Positions 1 through 7,820 of a stretch of 36,846 nucleotides of DNA are shown piece after piece. How positions within the stretch are numbered: position 1 is the first letter of the stretch; every line of letters starts with the position of its first letter. The notes under the pieces are model-generated. The model did not search any database. It saw only the letters and a program-made list of their open reading frames with translations, and was not told the origin of the DNA. This DNA comes from Alphaproteobacteria bacterium (lineage in GTDB: Bacteria > Pseudomonadota > Alphaproteobacteria > Rhizobiales > Xanthobacteraceae): the NCBI GenBank assembly GCA_005884765.1, contig VAZV01000149.1:1-36846 (forward strand), written 5' to 3'. A program made the translations under genes and the position numbers.

Positions 1-109
1 ACAGATCGAGAGCAGCATCGATCTTCCGCACCAGATGATCTTCAGGAACCGCGTCGCCAAGTCGAAACTCGTAGAACAGTTGACCTTGGTCACTCTTCAA
101 ACGGCCCAT
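1..109 (-). CDS. IS1182-like transposase, N-terminal part (cut by window edge)
   Basis: Reading leftward from an ATG at 109 gives 36 residues beginning MGRLKSDQGQLFYEFRL and continuing with VPEDHLVRKIDAALDL. This matches the conserved start of IS1182/IS5-type DDE transposases (FYEFRLDEAVPDDHLVR is typical). The rest of the gene lies outside the window, so the catalytic residues cannot be checked and I cannot say whether the element is intact. It marks the left edge as a mobile-element boundary. Confidence 0.7.
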   Translation of the reverse strand, partial: MGRLKSDQGQLFYEFRLGDAVPEDHLVRKIDAALDL

Positions 110-188
110 CATGGGTCGACCTCGCCGCGATTCGCGTCAACAAAACGGAATCACGCTTCGCGGCCTCTCTCAACCGACTTTTGCAACA
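1..188 (-). mobile_element. Edge of an IS1182-family insertion sequence
   Basis: The transposase start codon is at 109, and about 80 bases of leader would separate it from the terminal inverted repeat in this family. A plausible end is the stretch CGACTTTTGCAACAAAATC around 174-192, just before the dispersed repeat at 201. The other end and the target duplication lie outside the window, so the boundary is an inference. Confidence 0.4.
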
Positions 189-200
189 AAATCGGCACGT

Positions 201-292
201 TTGAGACATGCCGCCGAACTCTGGGAATGTCTGTTCGTGGGGGTAGACCGGAAGACATGTGGTCATGCTGCGTTCTTCTGACTTTGACCCCA
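201..292 (+). repeat. Dispersed intergenic repeat, copy A
   Basis: It contains TTTGAGACATGCCG, then GGAATGTC, then GGGGTAGACCGGAAG, and ends in TTTGACCCC. Copy E at 24216-24300 shares the first three blocks in the same order and spacing. It is non-coding and degenerate, of a type I associate with Bradyrhizobium intergenic regions. Confidence 0.6.
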
Positions 293-301
293 TCTCCCGA
301 C

Positions 302-336
302 AAAAATAAGGAGGGCCTGGACGAGCCCAGGCCCTC
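302..336 (-). terminator. Rho-independent terminator of the MFS transporter gene
   Basis: A perfect 10-bp stem, GAGGGCCTGG (311-320) pairing with CCAGGCCCTC (327-336), has a 6-base loop. Read on the minus strand the stem is followed by CTTATTTTTG, a U-rich tract. It lies 28 bases past the stop codon of the transporter gene. Confidence 0.85.
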
Positions 337-363
337 TTCAACAATCGACGTTACACCTTTGCG

Positions 364-1689
364 TCAGTCGTCATACTCCCTCGAAATGTCCCGGCCAGTG
401 TAGTCAGGCATGAACGACGCCGCCACAAGGCTTACTACCGCGCAAGCGGCGATGTAGATGGAAATCGCGTAGCCGGAGTGATAGGCGGCGAATAGGGCTG
501 TGGCGATGAGGGGTGCCGGACCGCCGGCAATCACCGATGCAAGTTGATAGCCTAGTGAAGCACCGCTGTAGCGCAACCGTGGCGTAAAGGCCTCTGCGAT
601 TAAAGCTGCCTGCGGCCCATATTGCATGTCATGGGGGATCAGCGACAGCACGATTGCGATGAACACTGCTGATGGAATTGCGGTGTCCACCATTCCGAAA
701 TACAGGAAGCCGAACAGGCCCACCGTCGCCGCGCCGATCAGATACATCTTCCTGCGCCCGATGCGGTCGGAGATGTGGCCCGACAGCGGAATGGTGACGA
801 ACGAGACGCAAGAGGCAACCAGCACTGCGCTCAGGATCAGATCGCGCGACATGTGCAAGGTGCCGACGGCGTAAGCGAAGATGAATGCGGTGAAGATGTA
901 GAACGGCGCTTGCTCGGACATCCGCAGCAATGCCGACAGGATTATCTCCTTCGGATGCTTCTTGAAGACCTCGATGATAGGGGCCTTCTCGATCTTCCTG
1001 TCATCCAGGAGCTGCTGGAACACTGGCGTCTCAAGGATGCCAAGGCGAATCCATAGTCCGACACCGACGAGAATGATGGAGAGCGCGAAAGGAATTCGCC
1101 AGCCCCAGGTGTTGAACTGGTCACCTGACAATTGGCTGAATGCGAGGATTGCAAGGTTTGCCAGAAACAGGCCGCACGGCACGCCGAATTGCGGCCATGA
1201 TGCTACCAAACCGCGTTGACCGTGGGTGCGCGACCATTCCATCGCCAGCAGCACCGATCCGCCCCACTCGCCACCGACGCCGATACCCTGAAGCATCCGC
1301 AACACCGTAAGGATGACCGCGCCCCAAATGCCGATGGATGCGTAGGTAGGCACGAATGCGATGAGGAAGGTCGCGATACCCATACACAAAAGCGTGGCGA
1401 TGAGTGTCGCTTTGCGGCCGATGCGATCACCGTAGTGACCAAATATCGCGGCACCGATCGGGCGTCCGACGAAGCCGATGAAATAGGTGCCAAAGGCCGC
1501 GAGCGTCGCCGTTAACGCATCTTCGTTGGGAAAATACAGCTTACCAAAAATAAGCCCGGCAGCAGTGCCATAAAGGAAAAAATCGTACCACTCGATTGCG
1601 GTGCCGATAGTTGATGCGATGACCGCCTTGCGCAACTGCGCACTATGATCAGATGCGGACAACGTCGCATGTGTAATTGCCATAGCCAT
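364..1689 (-). CDS. MFS transporter, metabolite:H+ symporter (MHS) type
   Basis: 441 residues with about 12 hydrophobic segments. The N-terminal GTAIEWYDFFLYGTAAGL is the signature of the MHS branch of the major facilitator superfamily (shikimate, alpha-ketoglutarate and proline/betaine type importers). The cytoplasmic loop motifs GHYGDRIGRK and GHISDRIGRR follow helices 2 and 8 as expected. Length is normal for the family. The ATG at 1689 is preceded by an AAGGGGG stretch. The protein should import a small organic acid or zwitterion with protons; the substrate cannot be read from the sequence. It is monocistronic with its own terminator. Any link to the F420 island 1.7 kb away is only positional. 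Confidence 0.9.
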   Translation of the reverse strand: MAMAITHATLSASDHSAQLRKAVIASTIGTAIEWYDFFLYGTAAGLIFGKLYFPNEDALTATLAAFGTYFIGFVGRPIGAAIFGHYGDRIGRKATLIATLLCMGIATFLIAFVPTYASIGIWGAVILTVLRMLQGIGVGGEWGGSVLLAMEWSRTHGQRGLVASWPQFGVPCGLFLANLAILAFSQLSGDQFNTWGWRIPFALSIILVGVGLWIRLGILETPVFQQLLDDRKIEKAPIIEVFKKHPKEIILSALLRMSEQAPFYIFTAFIFAYAVGTLHMSRDLILSAVLVASCVSFVTIPLSGHISDRIGRRKMYLIGAATVGLFGFLYFGMVDTAIPSAVFIAIVLSLIPHDMQYGPQAALIAEAFTPRLRYSGASLGYQLASVIAGGPAPLIATALFAAYHSGYAISIYIAACAVVSLVAASFMPDYTGRDISREYDD

Positions 1690-1850
1690 TGAATTGCCCC
1701 CTTGGTTCGTTGTTTCCTTGCCCTGTGCGAACCGGTTCTCAACGGTTCATTTAGAGTGGATGCTACAATCAGCTCACGGCAACTGAAAGGTGTGTCTCCG
1801 AAGGCATTCATATTGCTGCACCGCAGGAGAATAGTGCGAAGGTCTTGTTA

Positions 1851-1919
1851 TGGCACATAGCGTCAGTTATTGCGACGCGGCGATAGGTCCGAAGCTTGGG
1901 GTAGACCGGAAGTAGACCC
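1851..1919 (+). repeat. Dispersed intergenic repeat, copy B
   Basis: TGGCACATAGCGTC at 1851 and GGGGTAGACCGGAAGTAG at 1898-1915 match the two ends of copy D (TGGCACATTGCGTC at 20645 and the GGAAGTGG block at 20702). It sits between the transporter and the transpeptidase genes; no gene is seen in 1690-1925. Confidence 0.6.
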
Positions 1920-1925
1920 AGCGGT

Positions 1926-3050
1926 TTAGCACTGGTCCAGGACGCTCGATAGGAAGCTGGTACGAGCCAGATCACACACAATCGGTTTAGAGAACAAGGT
2001 GCCAAACCATTTACTCGTCAACGAACCATCGTTGTCGACCCAGGGGATCGGTGGCAGTTGCGGCAGGTAAGATGCATACGGCAGCACTTTCGCAAGCGTC
2101 ACTCTGCCCGGAAACTGTGCGAGGAAAGCCTGGTTCATTCCGCCGTCCAGTCCGCTGTAGATTGGGGCGGCTGGCACGTTGTCTTTAAGCAATTGCGCGT
2201 ATTCGAGCTCGTCGGTGCGTTGTTTCTCCAGCGCCCGCCGCGCGATTTTCGGATTCACGACAAAGGCGGGGCATTTATCGGTGGGATTGAACACAAGAGG
2301 ATTCGGCGAATTTGGGGGAGGTTGCGCATCGAATACGTAGAGGCGATTGCACACATCCACCTTAGGTTCGAGATGCGTCGTCTCGAAGTGATCGTTGCCG
2401 ATCTTGAGCATTTTCCAGAAGGCCAAGTTCGGACTCTCTCGATGCCGCGCTAGATTCTCCGGCGTCAAGCGGAACGGATAGGCCTGGACCTGGAATGACG
2501 GCCGGCCGCCGAGGAATGAGTCGCGCGCCAGCGCATAGATCTCGCTTATCTGTTCGTCGGTCATGGCATAGCAACCGCTCGACGAGCAGTCGCCGTGGAT
2601 CATGAGCAAGCTGCCGTCGCGGTTGTTCGCTTTGTCGAAGCTGTTGGGGTAGCCCACGTTGATCGCAAGATAGAAGTTGGAGTTGGGATTCATCAACTCG
2701 GGTGTAATTGTATAGAACCCCTCTGGAGCCTGACGGTCGCCCTCCTGCAACTTCGGCCCAAGATCGCCCGACCATCGACAGATCGGATAGATCTTGAGGA
2801 TCTGGAAACGGCCGGTCGTGTCCTGTTTCCAGACTTCGAGCTCCGCCTCTTCCTTGAAAACGCGCACAACGATGGGTGAATATTTTGGCATCTTCTTTTG
2901 TCGGAGCAGCGAGAGCAGCTCGGGCGGTAGCTCCTTTGTTGCCTTGGTCGGCAACCGATTGCTGTTTTCGCCAAGGCACGTGACTGGCGTCAACCCCGCG
3001 GCAAAAGCCGCCGCCAGCACAAGCGCACGGAGTACCGTGGCGCGGATCAT
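1926..3050 (-). CDS. Secreted L,D-transpeptidase (YkuD/YafK type)
   Basis: 374 residues. The first 22 or so form a signal peptide (MIRATVLRALVLAAAFAAGL), so the protein acts in the periplasm. Residues 60-170 form the YkuD catalytic fold, with HGDCSSSGCY at 152-161 supplying His152 and the nucleophile Cys160. The layout (KIYPICRWSGDLGPK, then GFYTITPELMNPNS) is that of YafK-like L,D-transpeptidases, which cross-link peptidoglycan or attach or release proteins from it. The C-terminal 170 residues are not recognised. The ATG at 3050 has a strong GGAGG seven bases upstream. No operon partner is visible. Confidence 0.88.
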   Translation of the reverse strand: MIRATVLRALVLAAAFAAGLTPVTCLGENSNRLPTKATKELPPELLSLLRQKKMPKYSPIVVRVFKEEAELEVWKQDTTGRFQILKIYPICRWSGDLGPKLQEGDRQAPEGFYTITPELMNPNSNFYLAINVGYPNSFDKANNRDGSLLMIHGDCSSSGCYAMTDEQISEIYALARDSFLGGRPSFQVQAYPFRLTPENLARHRESPNLAFWKMLKIGNDHFETTHLEPKVDVCNRLYVFDAQPPPNSPNPLVFNPTDKCPAFVVNPKIARRALEKQRTDELEYAQLLKDNVPAAPIYSGLDGGMNQAFLAQFPGRVTLAKVLPYASYLPQLPPIPWVDNDGSLTSKWFGTLFSKPIVCDLARTSFLSSVLDQC

Positions 3051-3137
3051 TGCTGTACCTCCGACGTGGAACCCTGCCTATCTGGAGCCTATAGTCGGTG
3101 GCTTTCGTAAGGCAAACGCAGATGGGCGCAGGCGCCG

Positions 3138-3236
3138 CCGAAGTCCGAGCCTATCGTCAACCTCAAGACCGCCAAGACGCTCGGTCTCGCCGTGCCGCCC
3201 AGTATGCTTGGACGCGCGGTCAAGGTGATCGAATAG
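3138..3236 (+). pseudogene. Remnant of ABC transporter substrate-binding protein gene (C-terminal end)
   Basis: Reading from 3138 gives PKSEPIVNLKTAKTLGLAVP, then PSMLGRAVKVIE and a stop at 3234-3236. This is the conserved C-terminus of the ABC_sub_bind family abundant in Bradyrhizobium, whose proteins end roughly VINLKTAKALGLxIPPSLLxRADEVIE. The upstream 950 or so bases of such a gene are missing, and no start is present. It shares 3051-3368 with a repeat copy, and nothing else is seen there. Confidence 0.7.
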
Positions 3237-3311
3237 AGATGCCGTTTGTTGCGATGCATGAGTCCGTTTGTGGCACCAACCGGACCAGTCGAGCCGGTCT
3301 GGCGAAGTCCG

Positions 3312-3365
3312 TTGATTGAAGTAGACCGGAAGTGGTCGGCGCGGCGTCAAACCGGCGCTTTTGAC
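3312..3365 (+). repeat. Dispersed intergenic repeat, copy C (partial)
   Basis: GTAGACCGGAAGTGGTCGG at 3321-3339 matches the core of copies A, B and E and the right half of copy D. The left part is lost. It lies just downstream of the ABC substrate-binding protein remnant. Confidence 0.5.
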
Positions 3366-3368
3366 CAA

Positions 3369-4211
3369 TTAGAGCGCCGTCACGAGGGCCGCGCCTTCAT
3401 CCAGCATGGGCAAAATCGCGTCTCGGGGCTTGGTCGGAAGCATCAAGACCACCCGATCAACGCCGGCGTCACGGTAGCGTTTTAGCACCTCTAAGTCTCG
3501 GGGCGCCCCGAAGACGTCGAAGGAGAGCGACGCGGGATCGCGACCAGCGTCCCTTGCCATCTGACGGAATTGCGGCAGCACCTCGAGCGGATCCAGCACG
3601 CGCCCGCCGATCGGAATCCAGCCGTCGCCGTAGGCAATCGCCCGTCTTGCTGCGTGGGGGAATGCGCCCCCAACAACGATGGGCGGGTGAGGTGTTTGAA
3701 CCGGTTTGGGCCACTGCATCATCGGTTCGAACTTGACGAATTCGCCGTCGAATGCCGCCGTCGACTGCGTCCAGATTTGCTTCATCGCCTGGATCCGCTC
3801 ACGCATCAACTTGAAGCGGGTTGCAAACGCAGTGCCGTGATTGGCCATCTCTTCCTCGTTCCAACCCCCGCCAACGCCGAAAATGAACCGGCCCGAGGAA
3901 AGCCGGTCGATGGTCGATACCTCCTTGGCGGTGTGAATTGGATCACGCTCGACGACAAGACAGATCCCCGTCGCAAGCTTGATGGTTTTCGTCACCGCGG
4001 CGGCAGCGGCGAGCGATAGGAACGGATCGTAGCTTTCGTAATAGTACTTCGGTAGCTCAGCGCCGCCGGGCCACGGCGATTTGCGACTGGTCGGAATGTG
4101 ACTGTGCTCCGGCAACCACAATGACTCGTAACCTCGCGCCTCCGCCTCCACGGCAAGGTCTTGCGGTGGAATCGAGTAATCCGTCGGAAACATCGTAAGC
4201 CCGACATGCAT
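3369..4211 (-). CDS. LLM-class F420-dependent oxidoreductase (LLM1)
   Basis: 280 residues from the ATG at 4211, chosen because GAGGAG lies eight bases upstream and the protein then begins MHVGLTMFPTDYSIPPQDL. An ATG at 4274 would add 21 residues unlike the family. Typical luciferase-like TIM-barrel landmarks are present: ARGYESLWLPEHSHIP, the DRLSSGRFIFGVGGGWNEEE block, and HPPIVVGG. It is close to the TIGR03619-type F420 oxidoreductases. These cytoplasmic enzymes transfer hydride between F420 and an organic substrate, which is unknown here. LLM6 at 15672-16526 is a clear paralogue with the same N-terminal insert (SHIPxxRKSPxPxG). Confidence 0.88.
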   Translation of the reverse strand: MHVGLTMFPTDYSIPPQDLAVEAEARGYESLWLPEHSHIPTSRKSPWPGGAELPKYYYESYDPFLSLAAAAAVTKTIKLATGICLVVERDPIHTAKEVSTIDRLSSGRFIFGVGGGWNEEEMANHGTAFATRFKLMRERIQAMKQIWTQSTAAFDGEFVKFEPMMQWPKPVQTPHPPIVVGGAFPHAARRAIAYGDGWIPIGGRVLDPLEVLPQFRQMARDAGRDPASLSFDVFGAPRDLEVLKRYRDAGVDRVVLMLPTKPRDAILPMLDEGAALVTAL

Positions 4212-4457
4212 GTTCAGTGCTCCTCGGTTGCGGCCAGGCTCTCCATCACACGCGACCGCACGTGATAGTCGCACACATCAGGGGCGCGAACTAAAGTCCT
4301 TCTCAACTCTATCAGAGAACTGAGCAGACGTACCGCTGTTTGTCGCAACGCTGGCCCTCATCGCAGCGAAGGCTTGTCGAGCTTCGCGCGTCGAGCGGGA
4401 TTACAGGATCTCGGAGTGCGACGATCGGGACTTACGCCACTACGGTCGCAACAGCCT

Positions 4458-4916
4458 CTAGGCTTGACCATCATAGTCGGTCTCGTCCGCACTCACGGAC
4501 AGGTTGCCCCAGCTCGTCACCCGCTCAAGGCGGACCGCGATGACGGGCCGTTCGGCGATCTGCATAGCCGCCAACTGGCGGTACCGAGCGCGTAGCAGCT
4601 CCTGCGCGCGATCGTGCTCCGTCCCGGTGCGCAGGATCTCAGCCCGTCCACGCAACATAACCCAGCCAAGCCGGGCCCAGTCTTCGTCGTATCGATCAAC
4701 CACGACAGCGACCATCGGGTTGCGTTCGATGTTGCGGATGCGCTTGAGGGCTGGTCCAGCCACGCGCTTCGGCTTCTCGTCGATCGTGATGTAAAGGGTG
4801 CCTTGCGAAATCGTAAAGCACACCGGCAGGACGTGCGGAATGGCTCGGCTATCGGCCGTGGCAAGATGCCCGACCCGTCGCGTCAACAGGAACCTGCGTT
4901 CGTGGTCTGACAGCAC
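4458..4916 (-). CDS. PPOX-class F420-dependent protein, Rv0121-like
   Basis: 152 residues if translation starts at the GTG at 4916 (VLSDHERRFLLTRRVGHLAT). The fold is the pyridoxamine-phosphate-oxidase split barrel. HVLPVCFTISQGTLYITIDE, then KPKRV, RNIERNPMVAVVVDRYDEDW and RLGWVMLRGRAEIL match the TIGR03668/Rv0121 family of probable F420-binding proteins. The frame stays open to an ATG at 5306, but those 130 residues are low-complexity, overlap the next gene and match nothing, so I reject that start. The GTG has only a weak GCGGACC upstream. The position in an F420 island supports F420 binding; the substrate is unknown. Confidence 0.8.
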   Translation of the reverse strand: MLSDHERRFLLTRRVGHLATADSRAIPHVLPVCFTISQGTLYITIDEKPKRVAGPALKRIRNIERNPMVAVVVDRYDEDWARLGWVMLRGRAEILRTGTEHDRAQELLRARYRQLAAMQIAERPVIAVRLERVTSWGNLSVSADETDYDGQA

Positions 4917-5049
4917 GTGACGGTCCGCCGCGCAATGACTGTCAATCGCGCCGATACTGCACGGCTTGGCTCGGCTTCGCCACCCAGGAATCGGCGTTCG
5001 AACAAACGTCGGCAGGCCTGCCGGCGTTGCGTCGACCGGTTGAGCCGGC

Positions 5050-5175
5050 AACCCGAAGCGGACATTGGCTGCCGCTTCCAATCTTCGGCTTAAGAGACCG
5101 CATTCGGGGGCAAAGCCGATCTTCCACCTCAATGGATACAGTCGCCTCATGGGAGCCGATGAAGCCCCCGCAAAA
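5050..5175 (+). pseudogene. Short remnant of a class III cyclase gene within a 314-bp gap
   Basis: On the + strand, 5133-5168 reads NGYSRLMGADEA, the hallmark of the N-terminal catalytic motif of Bradyrhizobium adenylate cyclases (DVAGYSRLMGADEEGT). Nothing else of such a gene survives. Just before it, CCGAAGCGGACATT (about 5052-5065) resembles the intergenic repeats that often neighbour cyclase genes. The rest of 4917-5230 contains no gene that I can recognise. Confidence 0.4.
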
Positions 5176-5230
5176 GGGACACGCCGTCCAAACACCGTCA
5201 CGCCGTCGCTGCGGCGGCCGGCTACCGTAC

Positions 5231-5692
5231 CTAATGAACCGGATCTAGCACGACCACCGGTATCTCGCGCTCGGTCTTGAGCTGATAGTCGGCGTAGGGC
5301 GGCCAAAATTCGAGCGCCTTATTCCAAAGTCGGAGGCGTTCTTCGCCCGCCGTTATCCTGACCCGCGCGTTCAGCTTCTTAGTCCCGACTTGTACCTCGA
5401 CGTCGGGGTTCGCGAGAATATTTTGATACCAACCTGGGTGTTGGGGCGCGCCTCCCTTTGAGGCGATTACGAAGTAACTGCCGCCGTCCGTTCCGTAAAA
5501 CAGCGGGAATATGAACTTGTTGCCAGACTTGCGACCGGTGGTGGTCAGCAGCAGCGCCGGCGCCGTGATCTCGCCTCGCTGGGGCAGGGTCACCTTGTAC
5601 ATGTGCCCGTCTGTTCCGCCGCTAGAAAGATAGCGGTTCGCGTGCTCGAGCATCCAGTCCGGCAGGTTCGGAGCGAGTTTCGCTTCAGCCAT
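5231..5692 (-). CDS. Ddn-like deazaflavin (F420)-dependent nitroreductase family protein
   Basis: 153 residues from the ATG at 5692, which has AAGGAG seven bases upstream and begins MAEAKLAPNLPDWMLEHANR. The core ALLLTTTGRKSGNKFIFPLF and then GGAPQHPGWYQNILANPDVEV is the TIGR00026/Ddn signature. The TTGRKSG segment and the HPGWYxNLxANP motif contact F420 in Mycobacterium tuberculosis Ddn. Members reduce quinones, nitro compounds or other acceptors with F420H2; the natural substrate here cannot be told. It is divergent from LLM2, with about 108 bases between start codons. Confidence 0.88.
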   Translation of the reverse strand: MAEAKLAPNLPDWMLEHANRYLSSGGTDGHMYKVTLPQRGEITAPALLLTTTGRKSGNKFIFPLFYGTDGGSYFVIASKGGAPQHPGWYQNILANPDVEVQVGTKKLNARVRITAGEERLRLWNKALEFWPPYADYQLKTEREIPVVVLDPVH

Positions 5693-5800
5693 CTTGCTCT
5701 CCTTCAAATCTGCACGGAACATACCACCGGGCGTTGGAGCGGCCAAATCCAAGAGCAGGCCGTAATATGCTACAGCGGCCGTTCATCGTGGAGTGACGAC

Positions 5801-6901
5801 ATGCTGCTTGAGACACTTCTGCCACTGGGTAAGATTGATCCCGCCTTCGTGCGCCGGAAATGCCACTCGATGTCCATTCCATCGCCGCCGACGCGCACCT
5901 GCTGGAAGAGATCGGCTACGACGGACTCGTTGTCGAGGAAACCAAGGACGATTCGTTCATCCTGCTGTCGCTGGCGGCCCAGGCGACGCGCACCCTGAAG
6001 CTCGGCACGTCCGTCGCGATTGCCTTCCCCCCGCAGTCCGACCGTGACCGCGATGAGCGCATGGACGCTGCAAAAACTGTCCCGCGGCCGCTTTACGCTC
6101 GGCCTCGGCACGCAGGTGAAGGCCCATATCGAGCGACGTTTCGGCATGCCCTGGACACCGGCCGGGCCGTGGATGCGCGAGTATGTTAGCGCAGTTCGCG
6201 CGGTCTGGGATTGCTGGCAGAACGGCACGCCACTCGACGTCAGGGGGCCGCATTACAACATCAATCTGATGGTGCCGTTGTTCAATCCCGGCCCGATCGA
6301 GCACCCCGACATTGCCATTCACGTCGCCGCGGTTAACCAGGTGATGTGTCAGGTGGCAGGCGAGGTCGCCGAGGGCATCCGGCCGCATCCAGTATGTACG
6401 CCGTCCTATATCGAGAAGGTCATGCTGCCGGCGGTGCGGACGGGTGCCGCAAAGACGGGGCGGTCGCTGGATCGTTTCCAGGTCTGTATGAAGCCGCTGG
6501 TCGCGACGGCCGCCAACGAGGCGGAGCTGGAGCCCAAGGTGCGCGACGCGCGCGTGCGGATCGCCTTCTATGCCTCTACGCCGCAATATCGCGCCGCATT
6601 CGACCATCTCGGCTTGGGCGATCTCGCGGACCGGTTGAAGCTGCTGTCGCGGGCGCAGCGCTGGGAGGAGATGCCTCAGCACATCAACGACGACGTCCTG
6701 CATACTTTCGTAACGATCGCCACCTACGACACGATCGGCCGCAAGCTCTGCGACCGCTATGGCGGCGTGGTCACTAATTGCGAATTCTCCATCGCGGTGA
6801 AGAACGACGCCGATCGCGAGCGCCTGCACCAACTCGTCAGCGACATCCAGTCCCATGGTGTCGCGCGCGCCCGGCGCGCCATTCTCGGAATTGCAGCCTG
6901 A
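5801..6901 (+). CDS. LLM-class F420-dependent oxidoreductase (LLM2), two cancelling frameshifts
   Basis: The start ATG at 5801 (GGAG upstream) gives MLLETLLPLGKIDP, the expected start of TIGR03617-type LLM proteins. Family sequence then moves to another frame near 5847 (one base missing; MPLDVHSIAADAHLLEEIGY starts at 5860) and returns to the first frame at the C run 6027-6032 (one base extra; RSPTVTAMSAWTLQKLSRG follows). From there it is intact to the stop at 6899-6901, with GRFTLGLGTQVKAHIERRFG and CQVAGEVAEGIRPHPVCTP. With both indels corrected the product is about 366 residues, normal for the family. Read literally, residues 17-76 are scrambled. It leads LLM3 by 37 bases, probably as one operon. 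Confidence 0.75.
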
Positions 6902-6938
6902 CAGGGGCTCGCACGCACATCAACCGGAGACAATCGAC

Positions 6939-7799
6939 ATGAAACTCGGACGCCTCGGGATATGGTACAGCACCGACAAACTCGACGGATCGCAGCTGCG
7001 CGATTTTCGTGCGCACGGTTGAGAATAATGGCTACTCGGCCCTGTGGTACCCGGAATCGCGGGGCTACGAGTCGATGTCGCTGGCGGCCTGTCTACTATC
7101 GAGCAGCGAGAAGCTGACGATCGGCAGTTCGATCGCCAACATCTATGCACGCGATTCCTTCACCGCCCAGCGCGCCATGGTCTCGCTGAACGCGCTCTAC
7201 GGCGGCCGGTTCATTCTCGGTCTCGGCGTTAGTCACATTCCGATGGTCGAAGGTGTACGCGGCCATCGCTACGAGAAACCGCTGGCCGCGATGAGCGCCT
7301 ATCTCGACGCCATCAACAAGTCCGCGACACCAGGCGAACTGCCGCCGGTCGTGGTCGCAGCACTCGGACCGAAGATGCTGGTGCTGAGTGGTGCCAAATC
7401 GCGTGGCGCTGTCCCATACAACGTGACGCCGCAGCACACGGCCCAAGCGAGCGCGATCCTCGGGCCTTCGAAGTGGCTCGCAGTGGAGCAGAAGGTCACG
7501 CTTGAAACCGATCCCGCGAAGGCGCGGGCGCTCGGACGCAAGGAACTGTCGCGTTACATGGTGCTGCCGAATTATCGCAACAGCTGGCTCCGTCAGGGCT
7601 TTACCGAGGCTGAGCTGGCCGACGGCGGCAGTGACCGGTTCATCGATGCGATGGTACTGTGGGGTGACGCCGAGACGATCAGTGCGGGCTGCGGGCGCAC
7701 TTCACGGCCGGCGCCACGCATGTCTGTCTGCAGCCTGTCCACGCCGACGGCGATTTCGCCGCTCGCGACCGCATGCTGGCCGCGCTCGCCGATACCTGA
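6939..7799 (+). CDS. LLM-class F420-dependent oxidoreductase (LLM3), two cancelling frameshifts
   Basis: ATG at 6939 (GGAGA upstream) begins MKLGRLGIWYSTDKLDG, the start of TIGR03620-type LLM proteins. An extra base in the T run 7004-7007 pushes this frame into a TGA at 7020; the family sequence continues in the next frame as VRTVENNGYSALWYPESRGY. Near 7689 one base is missing and the original frame resumes with RAHFTAGATHVCLQPVHADG to the TGA at 7797-7799. Corrected length is about 286 residues, as in the family. An internal start at 7009 would give a 280-residue protein lacking beta strand 1 and with a wrong C-terminus. It follows LLM2 and converges on LLM4 with a 21-base gap. Confidence 0.72.
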
Positions 7800-7820
7800 G
7801 CGCGTTTATGGCGCCAGTCC

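Noticed and set aside
4917..5306. N-terminal extension of the PPOX protein
   Set aside because: No family similarity, overlaps the Ddn-like gene, and the conserved domain begins right after the GTG at 4916.
5847..6032. Programmed ribosomal frameshifting in LLM2
   Set aside because: Homologues need no frameshift, there is no slippery heptamer with a downstream structure, and the same kind of indel pair occurs in unrelated contexts in LLM3 and LLM7.
5957..6856. 299-codon minus-strand frame opposite LLM2
   Set aside because: Shadow frame; LLM2 sequence on the + strand is unmistakable.
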